Assembly (NCBI GenBank): GCA_963966185.1
Contig: CAWZYM010000272.1
Location: 417,501 to 481,500 of the forward strand
Source: Rhabditoides inermis
Lineage: Eukaryota > Nematoda > Chromadorea > Rhabditida > Rhabditidae
DNA length: 64,000 bases
Reading direction: 5' to 3'
Shown here: in pieces, positions 47,071 through 59,571 of the stretch
Numbering within the stretch: the first letter of the stretch is position 1
Layout of the letters: the number at the start of each line of letters is the position of its first letter
The notes under the pieces: model-generated
The model's database searches: none
The model's input: only the letters and a program-made list of their open reading frames with translations
Told to the model about the DNA's origin: nothing
Made by a program: the position numbers and the translations under genes

Positions 47071-47798
47071 CGCTGCAAGACATGTATGTGTTATGGGCGC
47101 AAGGTAAGTAGTTGATCCAGCAATGCCAATATACAAACATACATTCGAAACAAGTATACTATCGATCGCGGGTCATGTTGCGGCAAGATCGTGAGCATGT
47201 AGCAAGAGCGTCAACAAAGTGTGCTAAACAAAAATCAAACGGTTCAGACCGGCAGTTTTATCACAAAGTTTGGTAGATGCTCGATGATGTCATTGACCTA
47301 TTCACTTGTGTATACATTGTGTTTTAGCGAGTGCAGGGCAACGGAGTGCCAGTTAGAAATTATTATAATATGAAAAACACTCGAAACATTGAAAAAATCG
47401 CAGAACAGCTGCGGCGAAATCGCAAGAACCAGTTAGAAATTCAAAAATGCAGTTCTTCTCTGCGCTCTCTCAAAACGCTACAGTACCTCTTTTTCTAACC
47501 GTCTGTACACTCTTTATTGAACGCACTTTCTAGCCTGCGTATCATGTTTTGGCGCGAAGAAGTTGCTGTATTCGCTTCCTCACATCACGCATTTCATTTC
47601 ATTGTTATTTCTTTCAATTAATTGTCATGTTTGGTTTTTTTAAATTGTTTTTCTCATATCATTCTCTTCATAGTATGCTCATCATATGATATATTCACAG
47701 ACTTTATTTTCCATGTTTCAAAATCACATTATTTCTCATTCAGTCTATTGCTATCTTATATGCGTGAATATTTGTATCTCTCGCACATTGTCCTTCAG
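47071..47798. promoter_or_regulatory. Divergent intergenic region, MITOK / WEE-1.3
   Basis: 728 bases separate two start codons on opposite strands, so regulatory sequence is probably shared or adjacent. The WEE-1.3 side ends in a T-rich tract and CCTTCAG|ATG, a spliced-leader-like acceptor. No specific binding motif identified. Confidence 0.45.
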
Positions 47799-50700
47799 AT
47801 GTACGGGTCTGTGGATAATCTATCGCCTCCTCCCGATGCGTCTGTTCTCGATGATCATATGTTCCGCTCGCCGCCTCCGCCTCGGCCCAACTTCTTCGAC
47901 GATGCACCTCTCTCCACCAAGAGGGAAAAGGTTTGCGACTCTTGAATTTTTTCACTTGCAGGTATTTGTTCATTTCCGGAAAGTCTCTGACTCGATCATT
48001 CTAGATGCAGACGGCGTCGATGCGGTCTCGGATGCACGCTCCTCGCATCACTCGCACCGCACCTACCCTTCGCGCCTTCCCCCACCGCTTCAACGTCAAG
48101 CCCATTCAGCTCTCCTTCAAGCCCACTCCCGACAATGACAGTGAGTTGTTACTATTTTAATAATGGTATAAATGTGTTTGTTCAGTGTTCTCCGCCAGCA
48201 GCGTGTACGATCCGAAGGTGCCGGAGTCGTACTTTGACCAGGCGTTTGTCAACGTGAACCAGCTGGGCGACGGCTCGTTCGGCGATGTGTTCCACGTGAT
48301 CTCTCGGGAAGACGGGCGGCACTACGCGGTGAAGCGCTCGAAGGAGCCGTACCGCACGACGGGCGACCGCAAGAACAAGCTGCGCGAGGTGCAGAACCAC
48401 GAGTTGATGCCCCCGCACATGAACATTGTCGGCTTCGTCAAGGCGTGGGAGGAGCGCGGACGCCTCTACATTCAGGCAAGTGGTACTCGTGCTTATCCCT
48501 TATCTTTTTTTGGCGCAGGGCCAATTGTGTGATATCGATTATTTGCTACATTAATGTGATTGATTGATTTGTAGACTGAGCTTTGCGAGACGTCTCTTTC
48601 GCAGTACATGGCCGAGAAGGATTCGGTCTCCGAAAAACAGATCTGGGACTTTTTCATCGACCTGCTCATGGTGAGTTCTTGCTGTCAGCGGTCTTCACAT
48701 TTGGCGACTTCAGGCCGTGGACCACATGCACGCCAACCACCTGTTGCATCTGGACATCAAGCTGGAGAACATTCTGCTCACCCACGACGGCATCTGCAAG
48801 CTCGGCGACTTTGGACTCGTATTCGACCTCAGAAAGGTATGTGATCTAGTTTGTTTGTTGTTCTACTAATGTTTTGCAGGATTCTCTGGCGCAAAAGGAG
48901 CCGGAAGAAGGCGACTGCAAGTACCTCGCGCCCGAGGTGCTCAACGGAAAGAGCACCGCCGCCAGCGACATATTCTCGTTCGGTACGGTTTTATTGCTTT
49001 GCTTTCAATCTATTGCTCGAGTTTTTCTATATCATAATACAAGAGATTCATTCGTGAAACAATTATAGTTGTATATTTAGGCATATCTATGCTGGAGCTG
49101 GCGACCGACCTGGACCTGCCGAGTCAGGGCAAGGGATGGCAGGACGTGCGCACCGGCAACATTCCCGAGAGGTTCTTCAACGGTTGGTTTTGCGTGTCTT
49201 TGATCGTATGACAGTGTTAGCATGTGTTGTGCAGGCGTGTCGTCGGAGCTGCGTCGCGTGATCATGTGGATGATGTCGCCGGATCCGACGGCCCGCCCCA
49301 CCACGAAGCAGTTGCTCGCCGATTCGGCGATCCGCCGCCGTCTCCTCAAGAGAAGGATGACTGTCCGCATGCACGAATGGGTTAGTCACCAGTACTTATG
49401 AACATGAGCTAATATACTTTTCTCTGATATATGCATTTTTTTTCTTGGTTTTATCGTGTCTGCTTTAGAAAAAGTCGTGTGTGCGCTGCTTTGGTGTGAT
49501 GGCTCTGTGGCTGACTGCCTTCCTTCACATACTTGTCTCCCCGCTCGTGTCGTTCATGGACGCTCTGCGCAAGACGAAGACCAAGGTCTGCTCCACTCCC
49601 TACGCCAGCAGGGCCAACTTCTACAAGGTTCGCGAGTTATTGATTGATTATCGATTGGCTGGCACGTGGCACGTTGAACGCTCTGTTGTAGGAGCACACG
49701 CCGGAGGTCTCTGCTATGAACATGGACATGCGCCGCTTCAACCAGATCCAGAAGGATATGGGCGAATTCAGCGACGACGAGTATGATGGTGGGTTGATGG
49801 AATGGGGCAGTATTGAGGAATGAGGGACTTTATCCGTATACGAAGATGTTTTGGCTCATTTCAGATTGAACAGTTTAGAGTGAAATCGGGTAAATAATTT
49901 TTGTCAATGGTCTTTTTCCTAAAGAAAAAGGGGACGGTTTTTTTTTTGCAGATCCGATGCCTCGCCGTCACGCGCAGTCGCTGGCTGCGGTGCGGCACCG
50001 CTCTGTGCTGGGCGGACAGTTCGACTGCTCGCCCCTCAGCCCCATGCCCGTCAGCCGACTCAACTTCGACGACGACACCAACTCGTCCTCCTCCTCGCCC
50101 AGCCCCTCTCCCTCGCCCGCCTTCTCCCTCTCGGGCGCCGTCGCCGCCAACCGCTCGGAGACGCCCAGCGAGGAGCGGTCAGTAGACGAGCAGTAGCTCC
50201 TGTTGCACTCGCAGCTTGTGTGTTCATGAGTTGTGTTCCAGTCTTCCCGACGCGAACCTGTCTCCTATGGTGCGTCGCCGCCACCCCATGTCTGAGTCGC
50301 GTCCCAGCTACCGCCGCGAGATGGCCTCCGGAGACTGGATGGACGACTCTGAGTTCGAGGCGCCGCCATCTCTCGACCGCCTCTACAACAAGGCCAATGG
50401 GTGCGTGACGTCTCCGACACTTTGTTTCATCTCGAATGTTTAGTCTGGCTTCGTGTCCTCAGATGCGCGGTCCGATTCCGATGCGTACTCGCATTCGCGA
50501 GCGTCGCCCTCTCCCCCGCCTCGACTTCTCTATTCTCGACAAGGACCGCAGGGTGAGTGAGTGGCAGTGAGAGCAATAGAGGGTCGTTGGCAGCGGTTCG
50601 GGTGGCAACACGAGAGAATAGAACGCGCTCGCGTGTACCCTTGTCCACACTTCTGCCTCGAAGCCTCGATAGCTCAGTTGGGAGAGCGTACGACTGAAGA

Positions 50701-50871
50701 TCGTAAGGTCACCGGATCGATCCCGGTTCGGGGCAAAAGTTTTTGCGTAATTGCTAATGGTGTGTACGTGTCGCTACTGTAGTATTTTGTACGGAATATA
50801 TAACAGTTATTGTTTTGTAACGTTTTTTGTTGTAGGTCGAGGACCGCGGCAGTTCTGCTGACGAGCTGTGA
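47799..50871 (+). CDS. wee-1.3: Membrane-anchored Wee1-type kinase (Myt1 / WEE-1.3 homologue)
   Basis: Inhibitory kinase that phosphorylates Cdk1 near the ER/Golgi. Fourteen exons close in phase: 47799-47930, 48005-48140, 48186-48475, 48575-48670, 48714-48836, 48880-48982, 49081-49182, 49235-49380, 49469-49627, 49692-49788, 49952-50177, 50242-50404, 50463-50552, 50836-50871; about 632 residues. Kinase motifs: QLGDGSFGDVF glycine loop, YAVKRS lysine, HLLHLDIKLENILL (HLD in place of HRD, as in Myt1), GDFGLVFDL and APEVLNG. A hydrophobic segment (VMALWLTAFLHILVSPLVSF, about residues 386-405) follows the kinase domain, as in Myt1 and not Wee1. The tail has Ser/Pro-rich stretches likely to be phosphorylated. 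The intron after 48475 has a GC donor. The exon ending 50404 has an alternative splice choice. Confidence 0.9.
50663..50735 (+). tRNA. tRNA-Phe (GAA)
   Basis: A 73-base cloverleaf: acceptor GCCTCGA pairs with TCGGGGC, with A as discriminator. A box TAGCTCAGTTGGGA, anticodon arm CGACTGAAGATCG with GAA, and B box GGATCGATCCC (one change from GGTTCGATCC) are visible. It lies in the last intron of the Wee1-type kinase gene on the same strand. Confidence 0.95.
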
Positions 50872-51481
50872 ATACAAACGGGTGACACTGCTTGCTGTCA
50901 TAATATCCCGTGTCTAGGTGCAATTGTTCTCCCCTTCCCCCATTCACTTGTACCATATATGCGTGTACCGTGTACCCAGTCGCTTATCCGTCCGTATTCC
51001 CCGTGTACATGTATCATCACTGGTCTCTGAGCCTCGCTTGTTCCACCTTCTCGCCTTCGTTTTGAATTGAACCGTGCATCCACGCACTTTGACAGAGTTT
51101 ATCCCATCATAATCTTGTCCTAAATTGTAATAACTCACAATTAGTCGTCGTACCCCGTTACTCGTTTGTCTCTCTTACAAAAAAAAAAAGACTCGCACAC
51201 ACGTGTATGTAAATTGAGATGTAGATTGTATCCGCAGTGTTCTATACGTTTGTTCCGAAATAAATTGGTTTATCCTTTTGTTAGGTTACGATTAATCAAG
51301 GGTTTTTCCCAGTGGTTGTATGTTGCCATGGTCGTATCTTTTTTGGAGGCGTTCTTATCGATTTATGCAAATGCGCGCGCGACCGCGAACAGCTGACTGA
51401 AGGTTAAAACAATGCAGGCTAGGAGGAGCGTTTTTCGTCTTTCATTTGCCCGCTTCACCTCAGCTTACACGCTCCCCCTCT

Positions 51482-51529
<48 letters not shown>

Positions 51530-51538
51530 GTCTGTCTG

Positions 51539-51576
<38 letters not shown>

Positions 51577-52273
51577 TAAAATGCAATCGCGCCTCCGGTC
51601 TTTCTTCTCACGCGACCCTCTCATGACCACAATGGGGCAACATGGACAGTTAGAGGGGGAGATTGGTTGCAAGGTCGCATGAGAGTAGATGGGAGAAGAA
51701 AGAGAGAGAGAGAGATGAGAGAGGGGAGGGGGGGGGGGAAGAGGGCAGATCCGTTTACCCGTCCTCTCACCTCTGCGGCAGTACAGTGCCGAGTGCGCGC
51801 CATCTCTTGAGGTTGCCCCACTGTGCGTGAAACAGTGTGTGTGCAGAGACTGCCCGCCGCGCGTTCCTCTCGCGATTTCGAAGGACGCGTGATTGCTATG
51901 TGTATGTGGCCCACGCGCATATCTAGGCTATTGCGCATTGTTTGACCGGGAGGAGTTTGCAAATTCGCGATTCGCTCCGCACGCCCCGCGGCTGGACTCT
52001 TGTTTTCGAGTCTATGCGAATTTTTTTTGTCCCCGCTGTGTTGCTAGATGTGTTCTTGCTCGCCTCGCGTCTCTTTTGTTTCACAGTGTATAGTGTATAC
52101 GGTGTCGCTGCCCGCATTATCCGAAGGTGTTAGTCTGTTTGTATTTCGGGCGAGCCGCCCCCGATTTATACATCGATTTATCGCATTGTCTCTCACTGCT
52201 ATCTAAACATTCTAAACAGAAGAAAAACAGAACACGCGAGTTGTGTGTCTGTTTTGTTTTCGAATTCTCTCTC

Positions 52274-52328
<55 letters not shown>

Positions 52329-53743
52329 ATTGAGTGATATGGAACACTGCAAATTGCAACCCTTTTTTATGTGCGCCCGGCGCTCAACTGAGAAGCGGAA
52401 CGATCTTCCACATTTGTTTGGTAACTTTATAGTAAAGTTACAGATAAGGTGATGTGTTCTGTCTGACACACCCATATTGCCATTCGCGCCGTCACATTCG
52501 CTGCGACTACAGCGTGCGAACGTTTTTTTTGTATGGCATCGCTGATCTGATGTCACCATATTTATGATCTGGCGCACTCGATTGGATTTGCGTTTCCGCA
52601 AATCGGTTGTAGGATAGCAATGGCGCGTCGTCGTCCTTGGTTTTCGATTAGTCCAGTCGATTTCGCAGTGTGATGTGAGCGTCGACTCTGCAATTACTGG
52701 GAGAAGAGAGGCAGACGTAAACGTCTCCCTCTTTGCCGTTCTTGATCGTCGTGTTGTCGAGTGGCGAGATACGCGAAAGAAGTGCGCAAGATTAGGGTGT
52801 CGGCGCCCCGCCATCTCTAGACCACTTTTTCCCTGCGAATGGGCTCACTATGTCACATCGTACACGGGTGAATGAGATCTGTTTTTGATGTGATGTTGGT
52901 TTTTCGTGGTGTATGAGAAGAAGCGAAAGGCCGTTCGGGCGGCGGAAGGGCATAGAAGACGAAAGGACGCCGCCGGCAGGGGAAACTGGTTGCGGCGGCG
53001 GGTGGCAACTGATCGGAGACGACAGGTGATTGCTGTCGGTCCGAGCCATAAATGATAATGTTACGATAGTGAGAGAGATATCGAGTGCGGTTATCACACA
53101 CTAGCCCTATCCGCGTTCTCTCAGTGTCATGCGAGAGACGATGGCAGCTTCTGCTGCGCCCGTTTGCATCATATCGCTGCCTTGCCTTTTCCGGTGCCAC
53201 AGTGACTCAGTATCTGATCAGAGACAGTGTGTCGGCATTGTTTGAATTGTTTGGTGAGTATTAGTCTCTCGGGTGCGCGCGCGTTTTGATTGCAGTGAGT
53301 GTGTGAGTCACACGTTGGCTGTCATAACTGTCGATAGGCGATATTTGGTGGTGCGGCGGATCGGGCGAGTCGTCTCATTCCAATTCCGCTAATCTGCTTA
53401 TGGAACTGTGCGAGGGGGTTGAGTGAGTGTGAGAGAGGGAGCGATTCGACAACTTGTTTCGCACTACTGTACAGCACTGTGGATCGCGTTCTCCATTTAC
53501 GTGTTCGTTTTCGTCCCTATCAGTTGGTAGCCAGACAGACAGATTTTATATTCTAGCGCATTGTTCAAGTGTGTAATTATCGCGGCTTGCGCAAATTGAA
53601 AAGTTGATGAGCAGAGGGCTGTTTGTTTACACATCTTTGAAGAGTCTCTGTCCCTGTCGACATGTTATTTCAATATAGTTTTTTCACGGCAATCACACCG
53701 AGTGAAGAGTAGACGAGTATCATTCATCCGTTGTGGCGGAAAT

Positions 53744-53801
<58 letters not shown>

Positions 53802-55392
53802 CCCCCCCCCGAACTCCCGTTTCCCCTGCTCGTTCATTTGTATGTGTGCTCAGCCGTTGTCGGTTTTGTTAGTGTGCAGCTTCTGTGGCCCGCCTGCACT
53901 GCACACTCCCGACCATTGGTTTACGTTCGCGCCTACCAGCCTTGCTCTGTTATTGCATCGACTCTCTTTTCGACGGTACACGGGGGTTTGTTCCCAAAAG
54001 GCAATCCCATCAACTGGCTACTGACTGCAGACTGGATGTCGTCTGGATTTCCTGATTCCGATTTGGTGTGAGCCTCTTTTTAGGGGACGTGTACATGATG
54101 GCATGTCGTGTCGGGACTATGACTTATGCGCACTGGAATGGAGTGAGTGTGGCGCAAGCGCGCAAGCCCATATGTCCACTGACTGGTTTCACCGAGTAGG
54201 TGTGTGTTTATGCGGTGTTTCGATTCACTTGGGCTATGTTGTGTGTGTGCTTGTGCAATCGGAATCCCCCCCTCTCTCGCTGCCTGCCCGTTCCGTCGGA
54301 TCGTCTTTCGAGTTTCGTCCGCTTGTTCCCCCCTTTTTTTGTTTTGGCTCCGCGCCCATCGAGATGAGGAAAACAATACAGACAGAGATTGTATTGCCGC
54401 GATGGGCTGTCTACGGCTCTTCGATCGTCCCCCTTTAGGGCTTTCGCTGATTACCCGCAGTATCGCTTTCTTATCCGCCCCGTGTCCGTATCGGAATCCC
54501 AGCTGCGCCCTCTCGAAGTGCACAGTCTCTCGTTGATCTCTGTCTAGTTAATCCGGGAGAAGAAACCGTTTTGCACTGTGTGTGTGGATGTATTGTGTGC
54601 CACTTTCCCCGGGTTTCTCTGCATTGTCGCGGTTTTTGATTAGCGTTTCGAATTGACCCAAAAGAATCATGACGGAGAAAGAATGGAAAGTGATCCGGGT
54701 ACGCAGTTTGCGGTTTCGAACGACTGAATCGTTATCATTTCATTCAAACTCACTCCCTGTTCACAGCTTATTTGTTGATTTCTTGGAATAGTTGAGGAAT
54801 GTTATTGATCAAATATGATTTGTAGGGAAGAAACATTCCTGGCATATTATGAGAGAGAATTTGATCGCGAGACACCGGCCCTCTTGCATACGCTTGTTTA
54901 CCGCGAATTGCAACACTCGATAAAAACCGGTAATCGCTCAGTCTCTAGTCACCACCAGCTGACTGACCCTCCCTTTCTGATGACAGTGACACTATAAAGC
55001 CATGTCTCTCACGGTTCGATCGATGTATCTTGTCACCGGGTGTCTTCTAATCAGTATTGATTCCACTTCTTATCGTTGACATTGACGTGACATTGATCAA
55101 TCACCTCGCGTAGTTCACGTTCTACATGGTGCTGGCATAACAGCAAGCGTCTGTCTCACTGCTAAACGTCGTTTTTTTTTAAATGTGTTCGTTTTTGTCG
55201 AGAAACTACTTGCTATCGGAACTGCGCTCATTATACTAAAGATAAGCTTCGGCGATTCTTTCTCTCGCTGTCTTTTCGGTCTCGCTCTTGCGTGCCACGT
55301 TAGGCGATCTTTCCGTGATTATCGCGTCGTGGTGTCACTTTGTGAACTGATAATTAGTGATATTAAAATATTGCGTAATTGATTGTTCCAGG
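50872..55392. other. Long 5' flank of NRFL-1 gene
   Basis: After the kinase polyadenylation signal I see no coding gene. CT tracts lie at 51479-51572, 52266-52325 and 53743-53799. The region may contain alternative promoters or 5' exons of the downstream scaffold gene. Confidence 0.45.
51259..51264 (+). terminator. Polyadenylation signal of the Wee1-type kinase
   Basis: AATAAA about 390 bases after the stop codon. Confidence 0.55.
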
Positions 55393-57964
55393 ATGTCGCC
55401 TCTCCCGGACGACGCGCCCTCACCGCGACTCTGTCTCATCGAGAAGACCGAGAAGGGACAGGTAGGTGGAGGGAGGGAGATTATTAGAAAACGTCATGAA
55501 TTGTTTTCATAAACGTATGAAATCATGTTTGGCCCGCGCGCCCGCTAAGAAAATCGGGATCATAAGGGAAGGAGGAGGAGGAGCAGTATGTGTTATGATA
55601 GTGATTTCAGGAGTATGGCTACAACCTGCACGCGGAGCGCGGCAAGGGCCAGTTCGTTGGCACGGTCGACAAGGGCAGTCCGGCTGACAGGGGAGGGCTG
55701 CGCACGGGCGACAGGATATTCGCCGTCAACGGAGCACACATTGCCGGCGAGCCGCACAAGAGGGTGAGTGCGTGAGCTATGTACGCATGCTTATTGAGTC
55801 TGATAATCAGTTCGTGCCACCTGTTCGCTATTAGAGTTTTTCGTAACTGACTCGAAAAATGTAGTAGAAGAGAGGCAGAGTGATGCAGGAGTGAGGGTTC
55901 AGGTGGTGGAGCGCATCAAGGAGGACCCGGTGCGCTGCGAGCTGCTGGTGATATCAGAGGAGGGCGCCGACTGGTTCAAGCAGCACAACATCCCCGTCAC
56001 ACTCCAGCTACCCAACATCATCAAGATGTGCAAGGTGAGGGTGGAAGGGAGGACGCTGCAGTGTAGAAGAACTGTAGAACAGTGGCTTTAAACGTGATCA
56101 ATGGATAACAATTGAGTGTAGCAACTTTTATCGCCGAGTGAGCGGGTATATTGTGTAGTGAACGTGTTCGATAGATTCTCACTCTCTTTAGGACAACTAC
56201 GAAAGTCGTGGTTCTGCTTCGAATGGCGGCAGTCCCCCGCCCGGCGGATGGTACCAGCCCACACCCACACACAACAACAACAAGGTTTCACCTTTTTATT
56301 CAGAATCAGAATATTTATCTCGAATCAAGTAGTTTATAGGTAATTACGTACATTATTTGTATATCATTACTTTTTTCATCATTTGCATTTTAGAGTTATT
56401 ACGGCAGGTGTTAACTGGTGAACAAATGAATTCCGTATCATACAAACAAATGAGAGTTATCTAACAATAACAACTTAAAAAAACAACTTGTTCGATGAAT
56501 CGCATATATGTTACTTAGTGCAAATACCTTGAAAACTCTACTTTGAATCTCTAGAAGTCGATTGATTACTACGAGATGTGACTTTTGGCTTCAAGTAGTT
56601 ATTTTTAAACTATGCTACAGTACCGGCCACATTATTTCCCATCGGTCCAGAAATACTTTTTGTAGCCAGCACGCGAAAGTAAGTTTTTGTCGAAAGTTCG
56701 CTGAATGTGCCTGCTGAAATTGTAGCGTGGCTGTGGAAAAGTAGGGGGAATAGTGGAATAGTGGGAGGAGACTGGTTTGGCCACTGCTCGTCTGTTCGGG
56801 TCGCTAGAGTTGCACGCGTCTTTTGCGGCTGTTACTGCCGAGTAATTCAATGTTCCTCACGACGCGACGTTGCCCGTGTTTCTCATGCTGACCATCCGCA
56901 TCGGTCACAGGCCACGTGTGGTGTGGTTTGGAGTGCAACCCGACCCTCTCTCCTTCCCCGAACAATTGTTCCACTCGAATTGCCACTTTCCCCCCTCCTG
57001 TCGCGCAGTCCTTCCCACAACCTGCTTCCTCGTGCATTGTGCTTTCCGCCCGTAATGAATGACCGCGGCTTGTGTGGATCCGGGTGCTCGTTGGTTTGCC
57101 GGCATGGAAATCAGCTGACAAACAGTATCATCTTGTTTAGTTTAGTGATGACAATCTGGTTTAGGCGATAAAGAGAGTGTAGGGGAGGGGGGGGGGGAGT
57201 TTGTCATGTCAATATTTGTTGGACATAATCTGATAGGGGGCGGCGTGGCTGGTTGTATCGATAGCAGGCGAGGCTGTATTGTGCAAAGGGTGCGGGTGGA
57301 TTGTGCCGGCTGAATGAACGCGGCCGTCTCACTCTCACTCGCACCCTCCTGTCTCGCGTGTTCGAATCCGCAAAGTGATTCGCCACATCGATCCGCCTTG
57401 TCACCGCAAACGTCTCGAGTGTTTCTCGGTGCATCTTTGACTGCCCGTTTCACCATGCATTCACACAGCATGCCCCGTTATATAAGGTGTGAGAGCGCCG
57501 GCGTGTGACGTTTGTGCATCTGTGTTTGTGTGTGTGTGTGGATATGTGGAGTGGATGTGCGCGCGCAGGCTTTGATCCGGTGATACGTCACTTGGATCTG
57601 GATGACGTGTTCACCGCTCTGGTCGAGTATGTGAACAGAGTGAGTCATCGCGACGCCGTGTTCCAACCACTCTCATCCCCTTCTATCTCCAGTACGTTAA
57701 GAATGTGTCAGTACGACACAATAACTGTTTTGACGTGTTTGTGCTAGGCGCCTTGCATAGCGCGATATGGATCAGTTGTTGTTGGCGCGATTGTGGCTGC
57801 TGCTTCTTTTGCGCGCGGGAGATGGAATCGGAATCATGCGCGCCGCTATTCTTCCACCCGCTGTTTGTGCTTTGTCTTATTAGTTTGCGGCGAGGTGAGA
57901 GAGATGGCTTATGGAAGCACGAACGGCGGCGGTGCGCGTATCATCCTACCCCACAATGAAACGG

Positions 57965-58018
<54 letters not shown>

Positions 58019-58874
58019 GGGGGAGTCATAGTCCGAGTCACGCCGTCGCCGAGCCTTCCCTCTATTGTCGCTGCCGATCCGTTTTCGATTGATTGCCTCT
58101 ATTTCTTATTGGCACCGTGGTGAGGATTCCCATGCACTTTATGGCGTGTGTGAGTGTGTGATTTGTGACTCGCACACTGCCTTTGGTCTCTGTCTCTCTC
58201 CTCCTTCTCCTCCTCTCTCTCTCTCTCTCGTTGTTGACGTGTTTGCTGGCTACTCTGCCCGCTTATCAGAACAAGTGGTGTAGAATGACTAGTGGTAAGC
58301 CTCCCGTCTTTCTTCGAAGCATGTCTAATCAATGTTCCGTGACAGGTGGTAAAAACTATCTGTATGCGTGGCATTTTTCGTATTCTGTATTTTCCTTAGT
58401 GCAGATTTAGTGTTTTTCCGTCTATATTTGGTTCGTTAGGTTAGTCGTCTACATTCACAGCCAGTACTATTATATTTCACTGACACGGTTAATCGACATT
58501 GATGGGCGCCATTCCCGCTTACTCTCCCGCTCTCTTAGGGAAGGGAGGTGTTGTTGTCAAGGGTGTAGGCTTTCCTATCTGTTTGCGTTTCCGGCGCCAG
58601 TGAAGGAGAGAAAGAGAGAGGGGGAGAGAGAGACAGTTATTCTTTCACTTGGCGCTTGTATTGCGCTTTGAAAAGCGCTTGTCACTTCCCCCATTTGTCG
58701 CTAGCGTGATGGCACGACGGGTGAGGTTTCGTGCTTGTTTGAATTGTTTAGATGTTTCGAGTATTGATGTTTCTTTTTCCAGGCGGATCCCGTATTCGTT
58801 GCGCCTCCTCCACCCGGAAACGAAATGACACTCACGCCCAAGCCAATCCTCTGCAGACTGGTGAGGGAGAGAGG

Positions 58875-58938
<64 letters not shown>

Positions 58939-59532
58939 CGAGCATGTGAATTGCAGCACAAAGACAACCCGATCGAGGAGTTTGGCTTCAACCTGCATGC
59001 TGAAAAGAACCGCGGTCACTTTATCGGTATGCGCCGTTCTACGCGGGGTGTTCTGTTCTTTGATTAAAATGATTGAAGATAAAAACAAGTGGCGTGCCAC
59101 TGGGCTATGCAAGAGTTGTGTTTGAGGCACGGTGGACCAGGGCGGAATCGGCGAGAGGGCCGGCCTCCGCATGGGACAACGCATCGTCGGAGTGAACGGA
59201 CAGCTCGTCTATCCCGACACATCGCATAAGGTAGGAGAGTTACGAAAAGAGATGGTGCAGTGGATGGGCGGACCAGTTTATTCACACGAGTTTTGAGAGT
59301 GAAAAGGGAAAAGTGACAGGGCGCAGATTGTTTAGCACACGAAATTTGCAGGAAGTTGTGACTCTGATCAAGCGCTCGCCCGTGGCCGCCGACCTGCTAG
59401 TGGCATCGGAGGAGGTGGACAGGTACGAAAGAGAGAGAGAGAGAGAGAGGGAGGGAGAGAGAGGGAGGGGGGGGGAGAGAGAGGGAGATAGAGAGAGAGG
59501 GAGAGGGAGAGGGAGAGGGAGAGGGAGAGGGA

Positions 59533-59571
<39 letters not shown>

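Noticed and set aside
52212..52814. 200-codon minus-strand frame
   Set aside because: Partly a GA repeat, with no domain and no splice support; lies in the presumed promoter region of NRFL-1.
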